Under the pieces are notes generated by a model. The model ran no database searches and was not told the DNA's origin. It saw only the letters and a program-made list of their open reading frames with translations. Positions 1-5,569 of a DNA stretch of 11,450 bases are shown piece after piece. Made by a program: the position numbers and the translations under genes. This DNA is from an uncultured Collinsella sp. (GTDB lineage Bacteria; Actinomycetota; Coriobacteriia; Coriobacteriales; Coriobacteriaceae). Each line of letters opens with the position of its first letter. Position 1 is the first letter of the stretch. The stretch is from the NCBI GenBank assembly GCA_900549195.1, contig URNK01000043.1:1-11450 (forward strand), given 5' to 3'.

Positions 1-48
1 TCTACACGTAAGGAGTCGTCGGCAGCGTCAGATGTGTATAAGAGACAG
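1..48 (+). other. Untrimmed Nextera i5-side adapter (not biological)
   Basis: Bases 1-7 (TCTACAC) match the end of the Illumina P5 oligo, 8-15 (GTAAGGAG) match a Nextera i5 index I recall as S505, and 16-48 match the Nextera read-1 transposase adapter, ending in the 19-base Tn5 mosaic end AGATGTGTATAAGAGACAG at 30-48. Genomic sequence therefore starts at about 49. An open frame beginning at 34 starts inside this adapter and is not a gene. Confidence 0.98.
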
Positions 49-234
49 AGTGAGACCAGGGGAGAAATAAATGCAGCCATTGCAGAAGTCTTTAGCCTTC
101 TACTAAATCAATTTATTAGAAATTGGTGCCGTATCAGCTATCGCTGCGACGGCACTATTTTGTTCAGCTCGACCGCCTCTCGATCTATTACCGATGTTGA
201 GCCTTACACCCCATCCGCCAGAGCGATAAGATAA
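49..234. other. Leftmost intergenic stretch, no recognised gene
   Basis: Between the adapter and the promoter of the FRG gene I see no coding region I can support. A forward frame stays open to 234, but its only ATG lies in the adapter and its translation resembles no family I know. Because the contig is cut here, this could be the 3' end of a gene that starts outside the window. Confidence 0.4.
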
Positions 235-262
235 TTGCAATCCAAATGCTGCCGTTTATAAA
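235..262 (+). promoter_or_regulatory. Putative sigma70-type promoter of the FRG gene
   Basis: TTGCAA at 235-240 and TATAAA at 257-262 are separated by 16 bp, giving a predicted transcription start near 269 and a short leader to the ATG at 291. Called by eye from consensus similarity. Confidence 0.5.
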
Positions 263-290
263 GCTTCTTGTTCCACTAAAGGATTGATAT

Positions 291-1220
291 ATGTCTAGTG
301 AAGCCAAAGTTGAGGTTGAAGATGTAGCCTCGTATATCAAATACATCAACGGACTTTCACCAACAATAAATGGTGAAGCCAAGACATATGAATCTACATT
401 TGTTTTCCGAGGACAAGGATCGACTAAGTTTGATCTTGTTCCGTCAATCGGAAGAGACAGCTATTGGCGTAAACCGGGATCGAACACCATTTCCCCTATC
501 ACAGGCAGCCTTACGCACGAGGCGGATATTATTGAAACTGCCTGCCGCATATTGCCAAATGTCTTCAAGCGAGATTTGCTTCCGATTGATCTTTTAGCCT
601 GCCTCCAGCACTACGGAGTCCCTACCAGGCTATTAGATGTAACTTCAAACGCACTTGCCGCCCTCTATTTCGCCTGCGGCAATCCTGATGACGTGGGCGA
701 AGTATTTATCTTTAGGCGACCGGGAGGGGATAAGCGGGAATATCCCATCTGCCAGGCAATTGCGGACTCTTGGCATCTATTTATGAACTCAAAGCTTCTG
801 TCTCGTTTTGCCTCACTTGCAATATCAAGACCATACTTTGACTATCAACGTGATCTAGTGTTTTCAATTTACCCTGAGCCAACTGATCAGGCAAAATGGT
901 TTAAGAAGTGCTGCGAAGATACATTATTTGTCTACGGAACTAGATATCTTGATAGACAAGCCGCTCAGTCCGGCCAATATATTCTTTTCCCAAATGACAT
1001 TCGTGGTAAGGATTCTTCTTTGTCGTTTGATGACTTAATAAGTCCACTGCCCAAAGACAGTCCCGTGATAGCCGGTCGTTGCATAGTGCCATCTGATAGA
1101 AAAGCATCAATACTGAACGAGTTGAGTAAACTTGGCATTACCGAAGCTTCGCTCTTTCCCGACAGCATTGAGAAGAGATGCGCCGGCATAGTGAGTGAGA
1201 TTAAGAGACACCGTCACTGA
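291..1220 (+). CDS. FRG domain-containing protein
   Basis: A 309-residue soluble protein with the FRG domain. The name-giving Phe-Arg-Gly motif is at residues 39-41 (FRGQ), and the second conserved block (QHYGVPTRLLD, residues 106-116, then a helix ending ALYFAC) fits the family well. The biochemical activity of FRG proteins is not established; they often occur in phage-defence islands, alone or beside other defence genes. The ATG at 291 is chosen because AAAGGA (278-283) sits 7 nt upstream. The gene is clearly richer in A/T than the genes to the right of 3600, as expected for acquired DNA. It is followed by 180-200 bp with an inverted repeat and then the RloA/RloB-like pair on the same strand. 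No signal peptide or membrane segment is visible. Domain assignment is firm; a role in defence is inferred from company. Confidence 0.85.
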   Translation: MSSEAKVEVEDVASYIKYINGLSPTINGEAKTYESTFVFRGQGSTKFDLVPSIGRDSYWRKPGSNTISPITGSLTHEADIIETACRILPNVFKRDLLPIDLLACLQHYGVPTRLLDVTSNALAALYFACGNPDDVGEVFIFRRPGGDKREYPICQAIADSWHLFMNSKLLSRFASLAISRPYFDYQRDLVFSIYPEPTDQAKWFKKCCEDTLFVYGTRYLDRQAAQSGQYILFPNDIRGKDSSLSFDDLISPLPKDSPVIAGRCIVPSDRKASILNELSKLGITEASLFPDSIEKRCAGIVSEIKRHRH

Positions 1221-1305
1221 AGATTGCTCTTAATATCAGCGTAGAGAATTATGCTTCAGGCATTATGTCATACGTACTTATAAGGTTCATTGCCTAAAAT
1301 CTCAA

Positions 1306-1350
1306 TTTAAAACCGATATTTGTTCAAAGCTAACAAATATCGGTTTTAAA
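1306..1350. repeat. Perfect 19-bp inverted repeat (operator or bidirectional terminator)
   Basis: Left arm TTTAAAACCGATATTTGTT (1306-1324), 7-nt spacer CAAAGCT (1325-1331), right arm AACAAATATCGGTTTTAAA (1332-1350). All 19 positions are complementary. The arms carry only a four-base T run before turning to A, so it would be a weak intrinsic terminator in either direction for the FRG gene. The right arm ends 4 bp before a TATAAT box (1355-1360) and occupies the expected -35 position, so it could equally be an operator controlling the downstream pair. Confidence 0.8.
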
Positions 1351-1354
1351 ACTA

Positions 1355-1393
1355 TATAATTGTTCTTGTTATTTAAGGATGTCTGTGAATAAT
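1355..1393 (+). promoter_or_regulatory. Putative promoter region of the rloA/rloB-like operon
   Basis: A perfect TATAAT lies at 1355-1360, but its -35 position (about 1332-1337) falls in the inverted repeat and reads AACAAA, a poor match. An alternative pair, TTGTTA at 1366-1371 and AATAAT at 1388-1393 with 16 bp between, would start transcription near 1400, almost at the ribosome binding site. I cannot decide between them. Confidence 0.35.
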
Positions 1394-1419
1394 CGATATA
1401 TTTGAGAAGGATTCTAAAG

Positions 1420-2715
1420 ATGATCCTCAATTTTTCATTTAAGAACTTTCAGAGCTTTCGAGATACTCAGCAGTTCTCGTTTGAACCGATTTCGAGCAAA
1501 AAGGAACTTGGGCCCGTGCGAGTGGCTGCGGTTTACGGCGCAAACGCGTCAGGCAAATCAAATTTCCTAAATGCTCTTTACTTTGTCTCTTACTTTGTTC
1601 GTACAGGTTATGCGACAGGCGATGCGAATTCTCAAATACCCATCGTCCCCTTTTTACTTGACTCGGAGTCACGATCAAATGACACAGAATTCTCGATAGA
1701 TTTTATCGCCAGCAATTTGAAGTATGAGTTTTCATTTGGTGTAAACAAAAATGAGGTTACTTATGAGAACCTCACCGTATACCGATCAAAACAGCCGTCC
1801 CTCCTCTATGACCGCTCTTCGATAAACGGCGAACAGTCGATTAAATTTGGTAGCACCTTTACAGGCGTCAAAAAACAACTTTGGGATATCACGCGCAATA
1901 ATTCTTTGTTCTTATCTGCCGCCGCGGCGGCTGGAAGTGATGTAATTCAACCCGCATTCGCAGCTCTTGCCAATGACATCAATCTCTATGATGCAACGCA
2001 TTATCTAGCAGAACTCGCCACCATAAAAAAGCTGTTTATCAACGATGACGCACGAGCTCAGATGCTATCTCAGCTCATTAAATATGCTGATATCGGAATT
2101 GACGGCATGGATGTCCGTCAATCGGAAGGCGTCATGGGTTTAAAAGAATCACTCATTGGACTCGATGAGATTCCGGAAGAGGCACGTAATAAAATTGCAG
2201 AAGACTTTAAATTGTCGTTCGCTTATGACCTAGTCTTCCACCATAAAGGCTCGGGAGATGGCTTTTGGCTGGGCTCCGCCCATGAATCGGAGGGCACAAA
2301 AGCTGCGCTGGCGTTTTTCTCGGTAGCCTTACGTTCTTTAAGCAGTGGGGCCACAACAGTAATTGACGAGCTTGATTCGAGCCTTCATCCCACGCTCCTG
2401 CGCGACTTCGTCTCACTGTTCGCCGATCCCGACACAAATCCAAAGGGCGCGCAGCTAATCTTCTCGACCCATGATGTCACCTTGATGACTCGAACCAGCC
2501 CTATGGAAGAGGTGCTTGAACGTGACCAGGTCTGGTTTGTGGAAAAGGACTCTGAAGGTGCTTCGCAATTAATTGCTGCGATGGAGTATTCGCCTCGTGC
2601 AAATGAGAATCTGGGGCGCAATTACTTAAACGGTGTCTATGTGCCGCTGCCCAACCCAAGCTTTCATCAACTTGTGGCCCAACTCATGAAGGAAGGTGCT
2701 GACATAGATGGCTAA
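1420..2715 (+). CDS. RloA-like AAA family ATPase (AAA_15 / OLD-like)
   Basis: A 431-residue SMC/Rad50-type ATPase of the AAA_15/AAA_21 group, as found in RloA and related anti-phage systems. It opens with the typical strand 'FSFKNFQSF', then Walker A GANASGKS (residues 40-47), a signature-like SEGTKAAL (290-297), Walker B VIDELD with D316/E317, and the STHD switch histidine at H351. There is no C-terminal TOPRIM domain as in OLD nucleases; the neighbouring rloB-like gene may supply the partner activity. The start is ATG 1420, not the in-frame TTG 1402: AGAAGGA at 1405-1411 lies 8 nt before the ATG, and family members begin with this strand. The stop overlaps the next gene by 8 bp, implying translational coupling. 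The gene is AT-rich relative to the window's right half. ATPase identity is firm; RloA assignment rests on the RloB partner. Confidence 0.85.
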   Translation: MILNFSFKNFQSFRDTQQFSFEPISSKKELGPVRVAAVYGANASGKSNFLNALYFVSYFVRTGYATGDANSQIPIVPFLLDSESRSNDTEFSIDFIASNLKYEFSFGVNKNEVTYENLTVYRSKQPSLLYDRSSINGEQSIKFGSTFTGVKKQLWDITRNNSLFLSAAAAAGSDVIQPAFAALANDINLYDATHYLAELATIKKLFINDDARAQMLSQLIKYADIGIDGMDVRQSEGVMGLKESLIGLDEIPEEARNKIAEDFKLSFAYDLVFHHKGSGDGFWLGSAHESEGTKAALAFFSVALRSLSSGATTVIDELDSSLHPTLLRDFVSLFADPDTNPKGAQLIFSTHDVTLMTRTSPMEEVLERDQVWFVEKDSEGASQLIAAMEYSPRANENLGRNYLNGVYVPLPNPSFHQLVAQLMKEGADIDG

Positions 2716-3385
2716 AACAGAAAGGAGGGGACTTGCTCGCGGCCGCAAAAAGCAGACAAGAGCCAAGCGAAAGCGGCACCTAATTGTGTCCAATGGAAAG
2801 GTGACCGAAACCGAATACTTTAACTTCCTTATTACTGAAATGGACGTTCGCGGAAGCGTGCGGTATCGGCATATTGACGGAGACCCTTTGAAGGTGGCCA
2901 AGCAGCTTTCGCGAGAGCTCGATTCAGATAAAAAGGCCGTTAAAGCAGGCGAAATCGAAGCATTGAGTTCCGCATGGATCGTAGTCGATTCAGATGAATT
3001 CAGAAACCTAGCCGCAGCAGAACGAGAAGCAAAGACAAAAGGGGTTAGGCTCGCGATCTCCAATCCATGCTTTGAAGTATGGCTTATCGATCATGTCTCA
3101 CCATGCCCGGAAACTTTTGCATCGACGCCACAATGTGAGAAAAGAGCGCGCGACCTTGGCGTTCTAAAATCTACTGACCCCAACTGGTCCTCCGCGTCAA
3201 AGTTCAAGTCGGTAAATCTCGAAATGATTGACGGCAACAAGGGCCAGGCTTTGACCAATGCCGCAAAGCACAATACGGATGATAAACGTCGTGCAAGAGA
3301 AATGAATCCGGACAACGTTGTCGCCTATCAAGTATGGACTGACTTGCCTGATCTTGTAGATGACGTATTTGGGTCGGGTAACTAG
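2708..3385 (+). CDS. RloB-like protein, partner of the RloA-like ATPase
   Basis: A 225-residue RloB family protein. Landmarks in order: a Lys/Arg-rich N-terminus (residues 5-23), the first motif region IVSNGKVTETEYF (26-38), an acidic DSD motif after a hydrophobic strand (WIVVDSDEF, 90-98), and the family hallmark SNPCFEVWL (118-126). As I recall, RloB proteins have a TOPRIM-like fold, so the Asp-x-Asp at 94/96 would be metal-binding. Family members usually carry Glu-Gly in the first motif, whereas here it reads Asn-Gly. RloA/RloB pairs were first noticed as 'restriction-linked ORFs' inside type I restriction loci and resemble PARIS-type ATPase plus TOPRIM effector pairs; no restriction genes are present in this window. 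The ATG lies inside the 3' end of the upstream gene, with GGAAGG at 2691-2696 about 11 nt before it. The C-terminus after residue 150 is not recognisable to me. Confidence 0.8.
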   Translation: MAKTERRGLARGRKKQTRAKRKRHLIVSNGKVTETEYFNFLITEMDVRGSVRYRHIDGDPLKVAKQLSRELDSDKKAVKAGEIEALSSAWIVVDSDEFRNLAAAEREAKTKGVRLAISNPCFEVWLIDHVSPCPETFASTPQCEKRARDLGVLKSTDPNWSSASKFKSVNLEMIDGNKGQALTNAAKHNTDDKRRAREMNPDNVVAYQVWTDLPDLVDDVFGSGN

Positions 3386-3555
3386 TGCGATTCATCCCGC
3401 GTTAGGGGCAGGTTATTAACTCAAAAAGTTGTAAACGAGGTAGCAATGCTTTGAAGCTATGTTCAGCTAGATGACGGTACTGGTCGAGCTGCACAAGAAG
3501 ATCATTCAATAGCGGACGAGGCAAATTCAACATTACCGATTTCGCTCGACGACTC
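3386..3555. other. Intergenic boundary between AT-rich and GC-rich segments
   Basis: No terminator with a T tract and no gene of supportable length is visible. Only very short forward frames occur, for example a 13-codon frame from ATG 3470, broken by stops. Together with the next short ORF this may be a decayed antitoxin gene upstream of the Doc-like toxin, but I cannot reconstruct one reading frame. Confidence 0.35.
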
Positions 3556-3631
3556 TATGTCAATCGACCATGCAGTTGAGTTAACCATTACGGGCATGCC
3601 CAACGCGCTCAGGCTCTTGGAGAACTCATGA
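3556..3631 (+). CDS. Tiny ORF overlapping the Doc-like gene (possible antitoxin remnant)
   Basis: A 24-codon frame from ATG 3556 ends in a TGA that shares ATGA with the start of the Doc-like gene, the arrangement typical of antitoxin-toxin pairs. The frame is open upstream without a stop back to about 3447, giving roughly 60 codons, but there is no ATG, GTG or TTG in that extension. The peptide ends MPNALRLLENS and resembles no antitoxin family I recognise (not clearly Phd, AbrB or RHH). It may be the C-terminus of a truncated antitoxin, a leader peptide serving translational coupling, or chance. Confidence 0.25.
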
Positions 3632-4143
3632 TGGCGGCTGCGCGGCGGAGCGCTCGTCCGTTCGCGCCGCTCGTGCTCGATGATGCCGGTTCGCTCGAAG
3701 ATATGGCCGCGGCCGTGATGCGCCTGCACAGCACGCTGATGACGGTCGGGCGCTGCTATACAACCGACGCCACAGGCGACCGGGCCGCGCTTGAGCTTGG
3801 ACGCGTCGAGTCCGTGCTTGCGGGTGCATTCTGTACGATATTCGGTCAATCGCCGGCCGATCGCTTCGCAGACATCTTTGACCAGGTCACCTACGTGGCC
3901 GAGCACATGGTCAAGGACCACATCTTTGAAGACGGTAACAAACGAACCAGCCTTGTCTTTGCGTTGTCCGTCTTAAGGTTCGCCGGCACTCCGGTCGAGC
4001 TGTCCGACAGCCCCGAGCCCAAAGACAACCAGTACTACGCCTGGATCCAGGACCTCGTTGCTAGACGCCGCACGCTCGACGATCTAGCCAACGAGCTTAG
4101 GTGCCATTGCATCGTGATCTCCGACGACGCTTCGCACGTATAG
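3628..4143 (+). CDS. Doc/Fic family protein, putative toxin
   Basis: A 171-residue protein whose central helix carries the Fic/Doc core HIFEDGNKRT (residues 98-107). The NKR form (rather than GNGR) is typical of Doc (death-on-curing) proteins, which phosphorylate EF-Tu, while classical Fic proteins AMPylate targets. The helix before it (RVESVLAGAF, 59-68, then FADIFDQ) also fits Doc. The catalytic His98 and the phosphate-binding Asn104, Lys105 and Arg106 are present, so it looks intact. I see no obvious inhibitory (S/T)xxxE(G/N) helix in it, so a separate antitoxin is expected. Only a 24-codon ORF overlaps its start. GGAG at 3619-3622 could serve either ATG 3628 or ATG 3631; the first is taken. 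A DUF3825 gene follows after 24 bp in the same frame. GC content is clearly higher than in the genes before 3385. Which target it modifies cannot be told. Confidence 0.8.
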   Translation: MMAAARRSARPFAPLVLDDAGSLEDMAAAVMRLHSTLMTVGRCYTTDATGDRAALELGRVESVLAGAFCTIFGQSPADRFADIFDQVTYVAEHMVKDHIFEDGNKRTSLVFALSVLRFAGTPVELSDSPEPKDNQYYAWIQDLVARRRTLDDLANELRCHCIVISDDASHV

Positions 4144-4167
4144 AATCAAAGCATCCGCACGCCAGCT

Positions 4168-4977
4168 ATGAGATGGATTGGACGTCACATGGAGATCCCC
4201 AACACCCTGTGCAGCAATGTGTACGACTTCGCGTTTTGCCCCGAGCCCTGTTACGAGCGCTTGGCCGACCTCGCCGACCCCGAGGACTGGGGTCCCGGCA
4301 ATCGCATCCTCAAAAACTACCTGTCGTTTTCGTTTAGCCGCGCGGTGTTCCTGACCGAGCGTGACTTGGACCAGACCGGGCCGTCCAACCTGCCGCTGGT
4401 GTTCGACGATGACCGCTGCCTGTTCAATACCGGCCTGTACACGCGTCGCTACGAGACCGTCTACGGCCTGTTCGAGCCCAACACCAAGCCCGACGCGCGC
4501 CAGCGCTGGTTTTTGAAGGGCTTCTTTAAGGAGAGCGACCCCATGCTGGTCTCGTTTGAATACCTGCCGTGCCGCGTGCGTTTTGCCGAGGACCCCTCCG
4601 AGCTGGTCTTTGACTACCGCCTGCCCATCCGCTCCAACATCGACCATATTCTGGGCGACGAGGAGAACCTGACGCGCATTCCTGCCAGCCTGATGGGGGA
4701 GGGCAACTCGCTGCTGCTGCGCCGCGCCTTTGAGGGCGCCGTCGTCGAGGCCGCACGCCGCGCCGCCGCCAACTACACGCTCGCTGTGCCGCAGTTCTAC
4801 GGCGGCCGGATCCAGCTGCTCTTGCCGCTGTGCCTGACCGGCGACAAGCCCGAGCTGGCGCTGACCATCCAGCGCGAGGACGGTTTCTACGCAGCGCGTA
4901 CCTGCCTTACGCTCGACATGGCTTACAACAACGCGCGACTTATCTGCCGTCCCGAGACTTCGTGGATAAAGCGGTAA
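4168..4977 (+). CDS. DUF3825 domain-containing protein
   Basis: A 269-residue protein that matches the DUF3825 family along its whole length as I remember it: an N-terminal YDFAFCPE (19-26), RILKNYLSF (46-54), then CLFNTGLYTRRYETVYGLFE with the motif NTGLY, WFLKGF, an EDPSELVFDYRL block, and a C-terminal DMAYNNARLI. The function is unknown. In other bacteria the domain is sometimes attached to OST-HTH/LOTUS modules, which bind RNA, so an RNA-related role is only a guess; no such extra module is present here. The start is uncertain: ATG 4168 has no Shine-Dalgarno sequence and ATG 4189 has only a weak TGGA. The stop of the Doc-like gene (TAG 4141-4143) is in frame with this gene, so read-through or reinitiation is possible. 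The gene is GC-rich and codon-typical of the host. Confidence 0.8.
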   Translation: MRWIGRHMEIPNTLCSNVYDFAFCPEPCYERLADLADPEDWGPGNRILKNYLSFSFSRAVFLTERDLDQTGPSNLPLVFDDDRCLFNTGLYTRRYETVYGLFEPNTKPDARQRWFLKGFFKESDPMLVSFEYLPCRVRFAEDPSELVFDYRLPIRSNIDHILGDEENLTRIPASLMGEGNSLLLRRAFEGAVVEAARRAAANYTLAVPQFYGGRIQLLLPLCLTGDKPELALTIQREDGFYAARTCLTLDMAYNNARLICRPETSWIKR

Positions 4978-5072
4978 ATGGTAGTTTAGCTGCTGTTTTA
5001 CCCATTGCTTTGGTTGCTTTGGCTTGGCTAGCACTCACGAATTTAAAATCGAGGGCAAAAAGTTCTTGGTAA
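4962..5072 (+). CDS. Possible 36-residue single-helix membrane peptide
   Basis: A GTG-started frame overlaps the DUF3825 end by 16 bp and runs past it. Residues about 9-26 form one hydrophobic stretch (AAVLPIALVALAWLAL) followed by a positively charged tail (LKSRAK), as expected for a small membrane peptide. There is no convincing ribosome binding site, and part of the hydrophobicity follows from a T-rich base composition, so this may be chance. If the frame is extended upstream it reads as an antisense-like shadow of DUF3825, so only the short version is plausible. It could also be the tail of a gene destroyed by rearrangement. Confidence 0.2.
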   Translation: MDKAVNGSLAAVLPIALVALAWLALTNLKSRAKSSW

Positions 5073-5090
5073 ACCACGCACGGCTATGAT
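5063..5090 (+). promoter_or_regulatory. Putative promoter of tRNA-Val
   Basis: TTCTTG at 5063-5068 and TATGAT at 5085-5090 with a 16-bp spacer, placing the start near 5097, about 19 nt upstream of the mature tRNA. The -10 is good, the -35 moderate. Confidence 0.5.
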
Positions 5091-5115
5091 AGTATCTCTT
5101 TTGCCTAAAGGCGAC

Positions 5116-5190
5116 GGGCGATTGGCTCAGGGGTAGAGCATATCCTTCACACGGATGGGGTCACAAGTTCGAATCTTGTATCGCCCACCA
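5116..5190 (+). tRNA. tRNA-Val (anticodon CAC)
   Basis: Full cloverleaf of 75 nt: acceptor GGGCGAT (5116-5122) pairs with ATCGCCC before discriminator A and an encoded CCA; D arm GCTC/GAGC; anticodon stem TATCC/GGATG (one T-G pair) with loop TTCACAC, anticodon CAC reading GUG; T arm with ACAAG and CTTGT stems around TTCGAAT. It stands alone, with its own promoter and a terminator 10 nt downstream. Confidence 0.96.
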
Positions 5191-5200
5191 TCTAAAGCAC

Positions 5201-5238
5201 AGGTCAGAGGTGTTAAACCTCTGACCTTTTTCTTTTTT
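5201..5238 (+). terminator. Intrinsic terminator of tRNA-Val
   Basis: Perfect 10-bp stem AGGTCAGAGG (5201-5210) / CCTCTGACCT (5218-5227) with a 7-nt loop, followed by a T-rich run TTTTCTTTTTT ending at 5238. Confidence 0.93.
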
Positions 5239-5302
5239 GACACCAAGGGTGATTCCAAAACGAATCGTAGTCGTATAAGGCGTCATTTTTTTCGCACCCT
5301 TT

Positions 5303-5332
5303 TTGCTGACGCCATTGCATGTTTTGTATAAA
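5303..5332 (+). promoter_or_regulatory. Putative promoter upstream of the AbiEi/DUF559-like gene
   Basis: TTGCTG (5303-5308) and TATAAA (5327-5332) with an 18-bp spacer. An imperfect palindrome (GCATG-TTTT ... AAAA-CGCATGC, about 5318-5341) is centred on the -10, a possible operator. The implied leader to ATG 5570 would be about 230 nt long. Confidence 0.4.
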
Positions 5333-5569
5333 ACGCATGCGTATTTTCATTGAATCCCCCATGTGATCCGCGCGCAAATGTGGAGACAGGGACCACATGC
5401 CCAAAGCTCCTTCCAGCGGTTTTCTATCACACGACGGTTTTTCGGCGGAACTCGGCATGCTTTTGTCAGCATTTGGTTTGCATCCCGTACTTACCCGCAT
5501 GATGCCCCGGCAGATAATCGGCCATGCCCGCAATCCGCACGGCCTACGGTCGAAACCAGGGGAGGCCAC
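5333..5569 (+). other. Long leader without a recognised gene
   Basis: Part of the gene-poor stretch 5239-5569. It holds a small inverted repeat ATGTGG (5378-5383) / CCACAT (5393-5398), and an ATG at 5397 opening a 100-codon frame that runs out of frame into the next gene. Its product matches nothing I know. The main gene's frame is also open back to 5363, but that extension lacks a ribosome binding site and looks non-coding. Confidence 0.35.

Noticed and set aside
34..234. Open frame of 66 codons at the left end
   Set aside because: Its ATG lies in the adapter and there is no recognisable protein or ribosome binding site.
1402..1419. TTG start adding six residues to the RloA-like ATPase
   Set aside because: The Shine-Dalgarno AGAAGGA would lie inside that extension and is well placed for ATG 1420; family members start with the MILNFSF-type strand.
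4084..5034. Minus-strand frame of 316 codons opposite DUF3825
   Set aside because: Shadow of the DUF3825 gene; the plus-strand protein matches a known family.
5116..5190. tRNA-Val as an integration site (att) for a genomic island
   Set aside because: No integrase and no second copy of the tRNA 3' end is visible in the window.
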